Numbered from the stretch's first letter, positions 27,332-36,798 are shown. The stretch is DNA of 64,000 bases from UBA2137 sp963740205 (GCA_963740205.1 CAVUDD010000001.1:62001-126000), one strand, 5' to 3'. Notes: generated by a model from the sequence alone, not told the origin. Translations and numbers: made by a program.

Positions 27332-29443
27332 ATGGCTGAAGAATACGACATTGCTAATTACCGGAACTTTGGGATTATGGCGCATATTGATGCGGGTAAA
27401 ACCACAACAACAGAACGTGTTCTGTTTTATTCTGGTAAATCTCACAAAATTGGTGAGGTGCATGACGGTGCTGCGACTATGGACTGGATGGAGCAGGAGC
27501 AGGAGCGTGGTATTACAATCACATCTGCTGCGACGACTACGTTCTGGAAAGGTCTTGAAGGCGGTCAGTTCTCTAATGAGGGTATGCGTCTAAATATTAT
27601 TGATACTCCAGGTCACGTTGACTTTACAATTGAAGTTGAGCGTTCACTACGTGTGCTTGATGGTGCAATTTGTGTGCTTGATGGTAATGCTGGTGTTGAG
27701 CCTCAAACTGAAACAGTTTGGAGACAGGGCGATAAATATAATGTGCCTCGCGTTATCTTCATTAACAAAATGGATAAAATCGGTGCTGATTTCTATGCAT
27801 CTGTAGAATCAATTATTGACCGCTTGGGCGCTACACCTGTTTGTTTACAGTTGCCAATAGGCGCTGAGAATGACTTTGCTGGTGTTATTGACCTTGTTAA
27901 AATGAAGGCTCTTGTATGGGATTCAGAAAACTTGGGAGCGACATATCAGGAGACAGACATTCCTGCTGATCTTCAGGCTAAGGCTGAAGAATACCGTGAG
28001 AAGATGATTGAGGTTGTGGTTGAGCAAGATGATCAAGCAATGGAAGATTACCTAGAAGGTAAGCCAATTGATGAAGTTACAATTCGTAAATGTATCCGTA
28101 AGGGAACAGTAAATAACGTATTTTATCCTGTAATTTGTGGATCAGCTTTCAAAAACAAAGGTGTTCAGCCTATGTTGGACTGCGTTGTTGAATACTTGCC
28201 TTCACCATTGGATATCGGCTCTGTTAAGGGTAAAGAAGTTGATGGCGATAAGGAGATGGGTCGCAGACCACACAAGTCTGAGCCATTCTCAGCTCTTGCT
28301 TTTAAAATCATGAACGACCCATTTGTTGGTTCTCTAACATTTATCCGTATCTACTCAGGGACATTAGAGTCCGGGTCATATGCGCAAAATACTGTGAAAG
28401 ATAACCGTGAGCGTATTGGTCGTATGTTGTTGATGCACTCAAACAACCGTGAAGAGATAAAAGTGGCAGAAGCTGGTGATATCGTTGCGCTTGTTGGTTT
28501 GAAAAATACAACAACTGGTGACACATTATGTGATGCGGCGCATCCAATCGTTCTTGAGCGTATGGAGTTCCCTGAGCCAGTTATCGAAATCGCTGTTGAG
28601 CCTAAGACAAAGGCTGACCAAGAGAAAATGTCTACTGCCTTGCAAAGACTTGCTGCAGAAGATCCATCTTTCCGTGTCGCTGTTGACCATGAATCTGGTC
28701 AGACAATCATTAAAGGTATGGGTGAACTTCACCTTGATATTTTGGTTGACCGTATGAAGCGTGAATTTAAGGTTGAAGCCAACATTGGTGCGCCTCAGGT
28801 TGCATACCGTGAAACATTCACTAAGGAAGTTGAAGTTGACTACACGCACAAAAAACAAACTGGTGGTTCTGGTCAATTTGCGCGCGTTATCATTGACATT
28901 CAAACCAAGCTGAAGTGGGTGACAGGCTTTACATTCGAAGATACAGTTACTGGTGGTAATATTCCTAAAGAATACATCCCTGGTGTCAAAAAAGGTATCG
29001 AGATGCAGAAGGAAAGCGGAATTATTGCAGGTTTCCCTGTTGTTGATTTTAGCGCAACTCTGACTGACGGTTCTTACCATGATGTTGACTCATCTGTTAT
29101 GGCCTTTGAAACAGCAGGTCGTGCAGCATTCCGTGAGGCAATGCAAAAGGCGGGTCCTCAACTGCTTGAGCCAATGATGAAGGTTGAAGTTGTTACACCT
29201 GAAGAATACATGGGTGATATCATTGGTGACTTGAATTCACGTCGCGGTATTGTTCAAGGTATGACTGATCGTGGAAATGCGAAGGTTGTAACTGCAATGG
29301 TACCATTGTCGAATATGTTTGGTTATATCAACAACTTGCGCTCTATGTCACAAGGTCGTGCGCAGTACACAATGTTGTTTGATCACTATTCGCCTGCTCC
29401 ATCAAGTGTCACTGAAGAAGTGAAAACAAAGATGGCTGGTTAA
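27332..29443 (+). CDS. fusA: Elongation factor G
   Basis: A 703-residue translocation GTPase. G1 is AHIDAGKTTTTER, G3 DTPGHVDF and G4 NKMDK. Domain II to V landmarks include EPVIEIAVEPKTKADQEKM, GMGELHLDILVDRMKREF, GSGQFARV and NMFGYINNLRSMSQGRAQY. The frame is intact, unlike its neighbour tuf. Confidence 0.98.
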   Translation: MAEEYDIANYRNFGIMAHIDAGKTTTTERVLFYSGKSHKIGEVHDGAATMDWMEQEQERGITITSAATTTFWKGLEGGQFSNEGMRLNIIDTPGHVDFTIEVERSLRVLDGAICVLDGNAGVEPQTETVWRQGDKYNVPRVIFINKMDKIGADFYASVESIIDRLGATPVCLQLPIGAENDFAGVIDLVKMKALVWDSENLGATYQETDIPADLQAKAEEYREKMIEVVVEQDDQAMEDYLEGKPIDEVTIRKCIRKGTVNNVFYPVICGSAFKNKGVQPMLDCVVEYLPSPLDIGSVKGKEVDGDKEMGRRPHKSEPFSALAFKIMNDPFVGSLTFIRIYSGTLESGSYAQNTVKDNRERIGRMLLMHSNNREEIKVAEAGDIVALVGLKNTTTGDTLCDAAHPIVLERMEFPEPVIEIAVEPKTKADQEKMSTALQRLAAEDPSFRVAVDHESGQTIIKGMGELHLDILVDRMKREFKVEANIGAPQVAYRETFTKEVEVDYTHKKQTGGSGQFARVIIDIQTKLKWVTGFTFEDTVTGGNIPKEYIPGVKKGIEMQKESGIIAGFPVVDFSATLTDGSYHDVDSSVMAFETAGRAAFREAMQKAGPQLLEPMMKVEVVTPEEYMGDIIGDLNSRRGIVQGMTDRGNAKVVTAMVPLSNMFGYINNLRSMSQGRAQYTMLFDHYSPAPSSVTEEVKTKMAG

Positions 29444-29492
29444 TAGTAAAAGTTAATTTAAAAAAAGAATTTGATTTTAATAGGAGAACGAG

Positions 29493-30671
29493 ATGTCTAA
29501 GGAAAAGTTTGAGCGTAATAAACCACATGTAAACATGGGAACGATTGGTCACGTTGACCATGGTAAGACGACATTGACTGCGGCGATTACGATGCAGTTT
29601 GGTAATGGTGAAGTCAGTTGACAAGATTGACAAAGCGCCTGAAGAAAAAGCACGTGGTATCACGATTTCAACTGCACACGTTGAATATGAAACAGATGCA
29701 CGTCACTATGCTCACGTTGACTGCCCAGGTCACGCTGACTACGTGAAGAACATGATTACTGGTGCGGCACAGATGGACGGCGCTATCTTGGTTGTTAATG
29801 CTGCTGATGGTCCAATGCCACAAACAAGAGAACACATCCTTCTTGCTCGTCAAGTTGGTGTTCCATCACTTGTTGTTTTCTTGAACAAAGTTGATCAGGT
29901 TGATGATGAAGAGCTTTTCGAGCTTGTTGAAATGGAAATCCGTGAACTTTTGACATCATATGACTTCCCTGGTGATGATATTCCAATCATTAAAGGTTCA
30001 GCTTTGGCAGCTGTTGAAGGTCGTGATGACGCTATTGGTAAAGATGCTATTACAGCACTTCTTAAGGCAGTTGATGATTATATCCCAACACCTGACCGTC
30101 CAATCGACAAGCCATTCCTGATGCCGGTTGAGGACGTATTCTCAATCTCTGGTCGTGGTACAGTATGTACTGGTCGTATCGAGCAAGGTATCGTTAAAGT
30201 TGGTGACGAGGTTGAGGTTGTTGGTATCCGTGATACACAAAAAACAACAATCACTGGTGTTGAGATGTTCAGAAAGCTATTGGACTCAGGACAAGCTGGA
30301 GATAACGTTGGTGCGTTGCTACGTGGATTGAAGCGTGAAGATGTTGAGCGTGGTCAGGTTCTTATGTAAGCCTGGTTCCATCACACCACACACGAAGTTC
30401 ACAGCAGAAGCTTACATCTTGACTAAAGATGAAGGTGGACGTCACACACCATTCTTCAACAACTATCGTCCACAGTTCTACTTCAGAACGACTGATGTTA
30501 CTGGTGATGTATCTCTTCCAAGAGGAACTGAGATGGTGATGCCTGGAGATAACGCTAATTTGGATGTAACACTTGATTGCGCCTATCGCGATGACTGAAG
30601 GACTTCGCTTTGCTATCCGTGAAGGCGGACGCACAGTCGGTGCCGGTGTTGTTGCTAAAATCTTGGCTTAA
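29493..30671 (+). CDS. tuf: Elongation factor Tu, interrupted by three single-base insertions
   Basis: EF-Tu carries aminoacyl-tRNA to the ribosome. ATG 29493 follows TAGGAGAACGAG. GTPase motifs: GHVDHGKTTLT, DCPGHADYVKNM and NKVDQVDDEE. The frame breaks near 29604 (an extra A; removing it gives FGMVKSVDKIDKAPEEKARG, the expected short alphaproteobacterial form), near 30364 (an extra A; VLCKPGSITPHTKF) and near 30572 (an extra C; LIAPIAMTEGLRFAIREGG). The last segment ends VVAKILA at 30671. Conservation of every segment argues for consensus errors, not decay. Confidence 0.95.
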
Positions 30672-30710
30672 GACGAATTATAAAGAAGAAAGCTTAGGAG
30701 AGCTTAAAAT

Positions 30711-31038
30711 ATGGACGCACAATCAATACGTATTCGCTTGAGAGCCTTTGACCACCGTGTTTTAGATCGTGGCAACAAAGGAGATTCTTAATACAGCGGT
30801 AAGAACGGGCGCGCAAGTCAGAGGACCTATTCCTCTGCCGACACGCAACGAGCGTTTCACGGTTTTGCGCTCTCCTCACGTGAACAAAAATTCACAGGAG
30901 CATTTCGAGATGAGAACTCACAAGCGTCTTTTGGACATTGTGGATCCTACACCTCAAACAATTGATGCTTTGATGAAATTGGATTTGGCAGCTGGTGTTG
31001 ATGTTGAAATTAAAATCGGACAGTCACAAGCCGCATAA
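30711..31038 (+). CDS. rpsJ: 30S ribosomal protein S10, interrupted by one single-base insertion
   Basis: S10, also NusE, opens the S10 operon. ATG 30711 follows TTAGGAGAGC. The first frame reads DAQSIRIRLRAFDHRVLDRG and stops; removing one G at 30771-30772 restores LDRATKEILNTAVRTGAQVRGPIPLPTR and the rest (RTHKRLLDIVDPTPQTIDALMKL, VDVEIKI). The corrected product is about 108 residues, normal. Confidence 0.94.
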
Positions 31039-31107
31039 GAGATTTAAGTTAACCCATGTTGGGTCGGTGAAATAAACGGCTTCAACCTCTAGGAAAAGGA
31101 AAAGAAA

Positions 31108-31989
31108 ATGAGAACCGGATTAATTGCTAAGAAAGAAGGAATGACTCGCATCTTTGATGAAGATGGGAAGCAAGTTCCTGTGACTATTCTTAAAATTGAT
31201 GGCTGCCAGGTAACTGCAGTACGCACAGAAGAAAAAGATGGCTATGTTGCTGTTCAACTTGGTGCTGGTAAGCGCAAGACAAACCGTACGAACAAGGCAC
31301 AACGTGGCCAGTTTGCACAGGCTAAAGTCGAGCCTAAGCAAAAAGTTGCTGAGTTTCGTGTGTCCCAAGATAATGTTCTTGAAGTTGGTGCGGAATTATC
31401 ACCTACACATTTCGTAACAGGCCAATTTGTTGACGTATGCTCAACATCAAAAGGTAAAGGTTTTCAAGGTGCGATGAAGCGTCACAATTTTGGTGGTATG
31501 CGCGCCTCTCATGGTGTATCTGTATCTCACCGTGCTCACGGTTCTACAGGTCAGTGTCAAGAGCCTGGTAAAGTTTTTAAGAATAAGAAGATGGCTGGTC
31601 AGATGGGTAACGTTCGCGTTACTACTCAAAACCTTAAAGTCGTCGCAATTGATATTGAAGATGGTTTGGTTTTAGTACGTGGTGCAGTTCCTGGTGCAAA
31701 CAAAGCATGGGTATACATTACAGATGCTGTAAAGCGTGCTCTTCCTGAAGATGCTCCTAAGCCTGCTGGTCTTAAGTCAGATGAGAAGCCTGTTGAAGAG
31801 CAAAACATCGAGGAAACTCAAGCCGAAGTAACAGAAGTTACAGAGGCGCCAGTTGAGGCCCCACAAGAAGAAGCTGCTGCTCCTGCTGAGGCACCAGCCG
31901 AAGAAACAGTAGCGGAAGCTCCTCAAGAAGAAAAAGCAGAAAGTGCTGCTGAGGACAACGCTGAGACAACAGAAGAAGACAAAGCTTAA
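31108..31989 (+). CDS. rplC: 50S ribosomal protein L3 with a long acidic C-terminal tail
   Basis: The body (residues 1-210) is a normal L3: MRTGLIAKKEGMTRIFDEDG, GKGFQGAMKRHNFGGMRASHG, the glutamine-methylation-type stretch GSTGQCQEPGKVFKNKKMAG and VRGAVPGANKAWVYI. It then extends for about 80 residues rich in Glu, Ala, Pro and Thr (repeats such as EAPVEAPQEEAAAPAEAPAE). L3 is usually about 210 residues, so the tail, probably disordered, is unusual. Confidence 0.97.
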   Translation: MRTGLIAKKEGMTRIFDEDGKQVPVTILKIDGCQVTAVRTEEKDGYVAVQLGAGKRKTNRTNKAQRGQFAQAKVEPKQKVAEFRVSQDNVLEVGAELSPTHFVTGQFVDVCSTSKGKGFQGAMKRHNFGGMRASHGVSVSHRAHGSTGQCQEPGKVFKNKKMAGQMGNVRVTTQNLKVVAIDIEDGLVLVRGAVPGANKAWVYITDAVKRALPEDAPKPAGLKSDEKPVEEQNIEETQAEVTEVTEAPVEAPQEEAAAPAEAPAEETVAEAPQEEKAESAAEDNAETTEEDKA

Positions 31990-32025
31990 TAAGCTTAAAG
32001 AAAGTTATAGAAGAGGCTAGAGAAA

Positions 32026-32649
32026 ATGAAAGTCGCTGTAAAAACATTAGATAACAAGGATGCAGGTCAGATTGACCTTGATGCCGAGATTTTTGGCGTT
32101 GAAGTCCGTAGTGATATCTTGCACCGCATGGTGAAGTACCAGTTGAACAAGCGTCAACAGGGTACGCACAAAACAAAAACGCGCGGTGAAATCACTGGCA
32201 CAGGTAAAAAGCCTTGGGCGCAAAAAGGTACAGGGCGCGCACGTGCTGGTGATCTTAAGCGCCCACAGGATCGTGGTGGTGGAACTGCATTTGGACCTGT
32301 TGTGCGTTCACATGCAACAGAGCTACCTAAAAAGATTAAAAAGCTCGCTCTAAGGACTGCTCTTAGCGCAAAGGCTAAAGATGGTAAGCTTGTTATTCTT
32401 GATACTGTTGCCGCTAAGGATCACAAAACAAAAGCCATGGCAGATTCTTTGAAGAAGCTTGGTTTGGCTAATGCTTTGATTGTTGGTGGAGCAGAGGTCG
32501 ATATGAACTTCCGTCGCGCAACTAGTAACATTCCTTTGATTGATGTTCTTCCATCACAGGGCGCAAACGTATATGACATTCTACGTCGTGACACACTTGT
32601 TCTTACTAAGGACGCCGTGAACGATTTGACTGAAAGATTGAAAGGTTAA
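32026..32649 (+). CDS. rplD: 50S ribosomal protein L4
   Basis: A 207-residue protein lining the exit tunnel. The loop KTKTRGEITGTGKKPWAQKG with GRARAGDLKRPQ is the conserved tunnel extension; VLPSQGANVYDILRRDTLVLT ends the globular domain. In gammaproteobacteria L4 regulates the S10 operon, but no such leader is evident here. Confidence 0.97.
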   Translation: MKVAVKTLDNKDAGQIDLDAEIFGVEVRSDILHRMVKYQLNKRQQGTHKTKTRGEITGTGKKPWAQKGTGRARAGDLKRPQDRGGGTAFGPVVRSHATELPKKIKKLALRTALSAKAKDGKLVILDTVAAKDHKTKAMADSLKKLGLANALIVGGAEVDMNFRRATSNIPLIDVLPSQGANVYDILRRDTLVLTKDAVNDLTERLKG

Positions 32650-32653
32650 GATA

Positions 32654-32974
32654 ATGGCTAAAGTTAAAGCAAAAGATGCACAACCTATTGAGCGTGATTA
32701 CAACGTTTTGGTTTCACCTGTTGTTACAGAGAAATCAACGTTGGGTTCACAGCATGGTCAAGTGACATTCAAAGTTGTGCCTGACGCAACTAAGCCTGAA
32801 ATCAAACGTGCAGTTGAAGCACTTTGGAATGTTAAGGTAGAGAAAGTTAATACCTTGATTACTAAGGGTAAGGAAAAGCGTTTTAAGGGCAGAGTTGGTA
32901 AACGCTCTGATATGAAAAAAGCGATTGTAACTTTGGCTAAAGGTCAAACGATTGATTTGGGAACAGGAATTTAA
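32654..32974 (+). CDS. rplW: 50S ribosomal protein L23
   Basis: A 106-residue protein at the tunnel exit that docks trigger factor and SRP. YNVLVSPVVTEKSTLGSQHGQVTFKV and ALWNVKVEKVNTLITKGKEKR are typical. It starts four bases after rplD. Confidence 0.96.
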   Translation: MAKVKAKDAQPIERDYNVLVSPVVTEKSTLGSQHGQVTFKVVPDATKPEIKRAVEALWNVKVEKVNTLITKGKEKRFKGRVGKRSDMKKAIVTLAKGQTIDLGTGI

Positions 32975-33022
32975 GTTTAAGTAATTATGGTGCTCCGCCG
33001 ATAAAGGAAAAGGAATAGAACT

Positions 33023-33859
33023 ATGGCATTAAAGACATTTAAACCGCGCTCACCAGGACGTCGTCAGCTTGTACAAGTTGACCGCAAGGACCTATGGAAG
33101 GGTGCGCCTGAGAAGAAATTGACTGAGGGTCTTAAGAAGACTGGTGGTCGTAACAATACTGGACGCATTACAACTCGCCACATTGGTGGTGGTCACAAGC
33201 GTCGTTACCGTCTTATCGATTTTAAGCGCCGCAAGTTTGATGCTGTTGGTACAGTTGAGCGTCTTGAGTACGATCCGAACAGAACAGCGTTTATTGCCTT
33301 AATTTCATATGAAGATGGCGAAAAGGCCTACATCATTGCACCACAAAGATTGGCAGCTGGTGATAAGGTTGTTGCAGCTGAGAAGGCTGATATCAAGCCA
33401 GGTAATGCGATGCCTTTGAAATCAATGCCGGTTGGTACAATTATTCACAACATTGAGTTGAAACCTGGTAAGGGTGCGCAGATTGCGCGTTCTGCCGGAA
33501 CATATGCTCAGTTGGTTGGTCGTGACCAAGGTTATGCTCAGGTTAAATTGTCATCAGGCGAATTGCGCTTAGTACCAGGTCTTTGCATGGCAACGGTTGG
33601 CGCTGTGTCTAACCCTGACAACATGAACACAAATGATGGTAAGGCTGGTCGCTCACGTTGGAAGGGTCGCAGACCTACAGTACGTGGTGTGGTTATGAAC
33701 CCAGTTGATCACCCACATGGTGGTGGTGAAGGTCGTACATCTGGTGGACGTCACCCTGTATCACCAACTGGTAAGTCTGCCAAAGGTGGAAGAACACGTT
33801 CGAATAAGGCGACAGACAGATTTATTCTGCGCTCAAGACACAAGAAGAAGAAAAGGTAA
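33023..33859 (+). CDS. rplB: 50S ribosomal protein L2
   Basis: A 278-residue peptidyl-transferase-centre protein. KTGGRNNTGRITTRHIGGGH near the N-terminus and the conserved MNPVDHPHGGGEGRT carry the functional His region. The C-terminus RFILRSRHKKKKR is normal. Confidence 0.98.
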   Translation: MALKTFKPRSPGRRQLVQVDRKDLWKGAPEKKLTEGLKKTGGRNNTGRITTRHIGGGHKRRYRLIDFKRRKFDAVGTVERLEYDPNRTAFIALISYEDGEKAYIIAPQRLAAGDKVVAAEKADIKPGNAMPLKSMPVGTIIHNIELKPGKGAQIARSAGTYAQLVGRDQGYAQVKLSSGELRLVPGLCMATVGAVSNPDNMNTNDGKAGRSRWKGRRPTVRGVVMNPVDHPHGGGEGRTSGGRHPVSPTGKSAKGGRTRSNKATDRFILRSRHKKKKR

Positions 33860-33869
33860 GGACTAGATC

Positions 33870-34145
33870 ATGACACGTAGTGTATGGAAAGGCCCGTTTG
33901 TAGACGGTTATTTATTAAAGAAGGTTGAAGGCATTCGTGCTTCTGGTAAGAACACACCTATTAAGACGTGGTCTCGCCGCTCAACTATTCTACCAAACAT
34001 GATTGGCATCACTTTTGCCGTTCACAATGGTAACAAGTTCGTGCCTGTATTGGTGACTGACCAAATGATTGGTCACAAGCTAGGTGAGTTTGCACCAACA
34101 CGCACATATTATGGTCACGGCTCTGATAAGAAGTCGCGCAAGTAA
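33870..34145 (+). CDS. rpsS: 30S ribosomal protein S19
   Basis: A 91-residue head protein: TRSVWKGPFVDGYLLKK, WSRRSTILPNMIG, VTDQMIGHKLGEFAPTRTYYGH. Standard length and position after rplB. Confidence 0.97.
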   Translation: MTRSVWKGPFVDGYLLKKVEGIRASGKNTPIKTWSRRSTILPNMIGITFAVHNGNKFVPVLVTDQMIGHKLGEFAPTRTYYGHGSDKKSRK

Positions 34146-34179
34146 GTTAATTTAGGAAACGTATTTTTACGAGGTCATT

Positions 34180-34554
34180 ATGGGACAACAAGCAAATGCA
34201 AAACGCGTAGGGGATAAAGAAGCGAGAACGTTCGTGAAATATATCCGTACGAGTCCGCAAAAACTCAATCTGGTTGCGCAGACTATTCGTGGTAAAAAGG
34301 CTGAGACAGCTTTGATAGATCTTGAGTTCTCTCCAAAGAGAATAGCACAAGATGTTCGCAAGGCTCTGCAATCTGCCGTAGCTAATGCCGAAAATAATCA
34401 CGGACTTGATATTGACCGTTTGGTGATCTCGGAGGCAACAGTAGGTAAGTCAATCGTTATGCGTCGTTTCCGCGCTCGTGCAAGAGGTCGTGTCGGACGT
34501 ATCGAAAAGAAATTCAGTAACTTGACACTGGTTGTTAAGGAACAGGACGCTTAA
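34180..34554 (+). CDS. rplV: 50S ribosomal protein L22
   Basis: A 124-residue tunnel protein. YIRTSPQKLNLVAQTIRGKK and the beta-hairpin region MRRFRARARGRVGRIEKK, which reaches the macrolide-binding part of the tunnel, are intact. The N-terminus is slightly extended (GQQANAKRVGDKE). Confidence 0.97.
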   Translation: MGQQANAKRVGDKEARTFVKYIRTSPQKLNLVAQTIRGKKAETALIDLEFSPKRIAQDVRKALQSAVANAENNHGLDIDRLVISEATVGKSIVMRRFRARARGRVGRIEKKFSNLTLVVKEQDA

Positions 34555-34587
34555 GTAGCGGGAAAGATTAAGGAAGAGGATTTTTTA

Positions 34588-35274
34588 ATGGGACAAAAAG
34601 TTAATCCAATAGGCATGCGCCTCGGTATCAACAAGACTTGGGACTCACGTTGGTTCTCAGGTAAGGATTATGGTACTAAGCTGGTTCAGGATTTGAAATT
34701 ACGTAAGTATATTCAGACGAAGTTAAAAGCAGCTGGTATATCCAAGGTTATCATCGAGCGTGCAGCTAAGACGATTAAAGTGACAGTATACACTGCACGT
34801 CCTGGCGTTATTATCGGTAAAAAGGGCGCTGACATTGAGAAGTTGCGTCGTGAATTGTCCGAACTTGCTGGCGGTGATGTTTCTTTGAACATCGTTGAAA
34901 TCCGTAAGCCAGAAACGGATGCGCAACTGGTTGCAGAAGGTGTTTGCCAGCAGCTTGAGCGTCGTGTTTCTTTCCGTCGTGCTATGAAGCGTGCGACACA
35001 GGGTGCGATGCGCCTTGGGGCAGAAGGTATTAGAATTAACGTAGCAGGCCGTTTGGGTGGAGCAGATATCGCTCGTATGGAATGGTACCGTGAAGGTCAA
35101 GTGCCTTTGCACACACTACGTGCTGATGTTGATTACGGTTTCTCTGAAGCTTTGACAACATACGGAATTATCGGTGTAAAAGTTTGGATCTATAAAGGTG
35201 ATATTCTTGAACATGATCCTAATGCAGCTGATAAGCGTCTGTCTGACTCAGGTGCTGCAGTTAAAAGAGACTAG
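34588..35274 (+). CDS. rpsC: 30S ribosomal protein S3
   Basis: A 228-residue mRNA-entry-site protein: GQKVNPIGMRLGINKTWDSR, KH-domain VIIGKKGADIEKLRRELS, and RRAMKRATQGAMRLGAEGI. The C-terminal tail ends RLSDSGAAVKRD. Confidence 0.98.
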   Translation: MGQKVNPIGMRLGINKTWDSRWFSGKDYGTKLVQDLKLRKYIQTKLKAAGISKVIIERAAKTIKVTVYTARPGVIIGKKGADIEKLRRELSELAGGDVSLNIVEIRKPETDAQLVAEGVCQQLERRVSFRRAMKRATQGAMRLGAEGIRINVAGRLGGADIARMEWYREGQVPLHTLRADVDYGFSEALTTYGIIGVKVWIYKGDILEHDPNAADKRLSDSGAAVKRD

Positions 35275-35311
35275 AAATTTTGGTAACAGTTTAAATTGAA
35301 CGAGAAGAACA

Positions 35312-35725
35312 ATGTTAAGTCCAAAGAGAACAAAATATAGAAAAGCCCACAAGGGCCGCATCCACGGTAACGCTAAAGGCGGTACGGATCTGAATTTCGG
35401 TGCATTCGGATTGAAGGCACTAGAGCCCGAGCGTATTACAGCTCGCCAGATTGAAGCAGCGCGTCGTGCGGTTATGCGTCACTTGAGACGTCAAGGTAAG
35501 TTATGGATACGTATTTTTCCTGACGTGCCTGTGTCCAAGAAGCCTCTCGAGGTTAGACAAGGTAAAGGTAAGGGTTCTGTTGAATTCTGGGCAGCTCGTG
35601 TAAAACCGGGTCGTATCATGTTCGAATTGGACGGTACTACAGAGAAGTTGGCACGTGAGGCGTTTGACCGCGCAGCAATGAAATTGCCAATTAAAACGAA
35701 ATTTGTAAAAAGACTTGGCGAATAA
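35312..35725 (+). CDS. rplP: 50S ribosomal protein L16
   Basis: A 137-residue protein near the A site. It begins MLSPKRTKYRKAHKGRIHG and has ARRAVMRHLRRQGKLWIRIF and VRQGKGKGSVEFWAARVKPG with the usual PTC-facing loop. Confidence 0.98.
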   Translation: MLSPKRTKYRKAHKGRIHGNAKGGTDLNFGAFGLKALEPERITARQIEAARRAVMRHLRRQGKLWIRIFPDVPVSKKPLEVRQGKGKGSVEFWAARVKPGRIMFELDGTTEKLAREAFDRAAMKLPIKTKFVKRLGE

Positions 35726-35762
35726 GCGTTAGGTGTGATAAACAACTCCGCTTCGACAAATT

Positions 35763-36023
35763 ATGGTGAGAATGATGAAAGCTGAAGATTTAAAAGGAAA
35801 GTCGCAAGACGAATTGCAGAAAATGTTGCTTGATCTACGTAAGCAGCAACTAAATCTGCGTTTTGAGAAGAATGGTGGGCAATTGGGTAATACCTCTCAA
35901 GTCCGTAAGGTTCGTCGTGATATTGCGCGCATTAAGACATTTATGAACATGTCTGAAACATCAGCTGTTCAGGGTAAAACAAAGACAAAAACAGTAGCTA
36001 AAAAAGAAACAAAAGCTGCGTAA
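35763..36023 (+). CDS. rpmC: 50S ribosomal protein L29 with a Lys-rich C-terminal tail
   Basis: Two-helix L29 (MKAEDLKGKSQDELQKMLLD, LRKQQLNLRFEKNGGQLGN) followed by about 20 extra residues (GKTKTKTVAKKETKAA). The start is uncertain among ATGs at 35763, 35772 and 35775; MKAEDL at 35775 matches relatives best. Confidence 0.93.
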   Translation: MVRMMKAEDLKGKSQDELQKMLLDLRKQQLNLRFEKNGGQLGNTSQVRKVRRDIARIKTFMNMSETSAVQGKTKTKTVAKKETKAA

Positions 36024-36051
36024 GATATAAAGGTTAATTAGGAGAAAACAT

Positions 36052-36393
36052 ATGCCACGTCGTATTCTTGAAGGACGCGTAGTCAGCGACAAAATGGACA
36101 AGACAATTACTGTTCTTGTTGAAAGACGTTACATCCACCCGATGTACAAAAAATACGTCAAACGCACTGATAAATACGCAGCGCATGATGAAAATAATGC
36201 GTTTAAAGAGGGCGACTTCGTTGCGATACAAGAATGCCGTCCAATTTCCAAAAGAAAAACGTGGACAGTTGTTGGCGATAAGAAAAAAGCTGTAAAAGCT
36301 GCAAGCAAGAAAACTGATGCATCTATGGAGGCATCTGAAGAAAAGAAGTCTGCTGCTAAAAAAGAGACAGCTAAAAAAGAAACAAAGAAGTAA
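36052..36393 (+). CDS. rpsQ: 30S ribosomal protein S17 with a Lys/Ala-rich C-terminal extension
   Basis: The core (residues 1-78) is normal: PRRILEGRVVSDKMDKTITV, HPMYKKYVKRTDKY, GDFVAIQECRPISKRKTW. About 30 further residues (VKAASKKTDASMEASEEKKS, ending AKKETKK) exceed the usual 80-85 length. Confidence 0.95.
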   Translation: MPRRILEGRVVSDKMDKTITVLVERRYIHPMYKKYVKRTDKYAAHDENNAFKEGDFVAIQECRPISKRKTWTVVGDKKKAVKAASKKTDASMEASEEKKSAAKKETAKKETKK

Positions 36394-36429
36394 TTAGACT
36401 TTAGATAATAAGGAAAAGGCAGGAACGCC

Positions 36430-36798
36430 ATGATACAAATGCAGTCAAATATGGATGTAGCCGACAACAGCGGTGCAAAGCGCGTGCAATGCATTAAAGT
36501 TCTTGGTGGGTCAAAGCGTCGTTATGCAGGCGTTGGTGACGTTGTTGTAGTGTCTGTTAAAGATGCTCAGCCTCGTGGTCGTGTTAAAAAGGGTGATGTT
36601 CGTCGTGCTGTTGTTGTGCGCACGAAAAAAGAAATGTCTCGCCCGTCTGGTGAGAGAATCAAATTTGATTCAAACGCATGCGTTTTGATTAGCCCTAACG
36701 GCGAACCAATCGGAACTCGTATTTTTGGACCCGTACCTCGTGAATTGCGTGGTAAGAATTACATGAAAATTATTTCACTAGCGGCAGAGGTGCTCTAA
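36430..36798 (+). CDS. rplN: 50S ribosomal protein L14
   Basis: A 122-residue subunit-bridge protein: MIQMQSNMDVADNSGAKRVQ, GGSKRRYAGVGDVVVVSVK, RVKKGDVRRAVVVRTKKE. The stop overlaps the rplX ATG by one base (TAATG). Confidence 0.98.
   Translation: MIQMQSNMDVADNSGAKRVQCIKVLGGSKRRYAGVGDVVVVSVKDAQPRGRVKKGDVRRAVVVRTKKEMSRPSGERIKFDSNACVLISPNGEPIGTRIFGPVPRELRGKNYMKIISLAAEVL

Noticed and set aside
20680..30780. Programmed +1 frameshifting at stop codons to explain the broken genes
   Set aside because: In rpoB-1, rpoB-3, rpoC and tuf-2 skipping one base at the stop gives a plausible protein. In tuf-3 and rpsJ the conserved sequence fits only if the shift occurs five or more codons before the stop, and rpoB-2 needs -1. 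TGA is simply the commonest out-of-frame stop here. No shared slippery motif or stimulatory element was visible.
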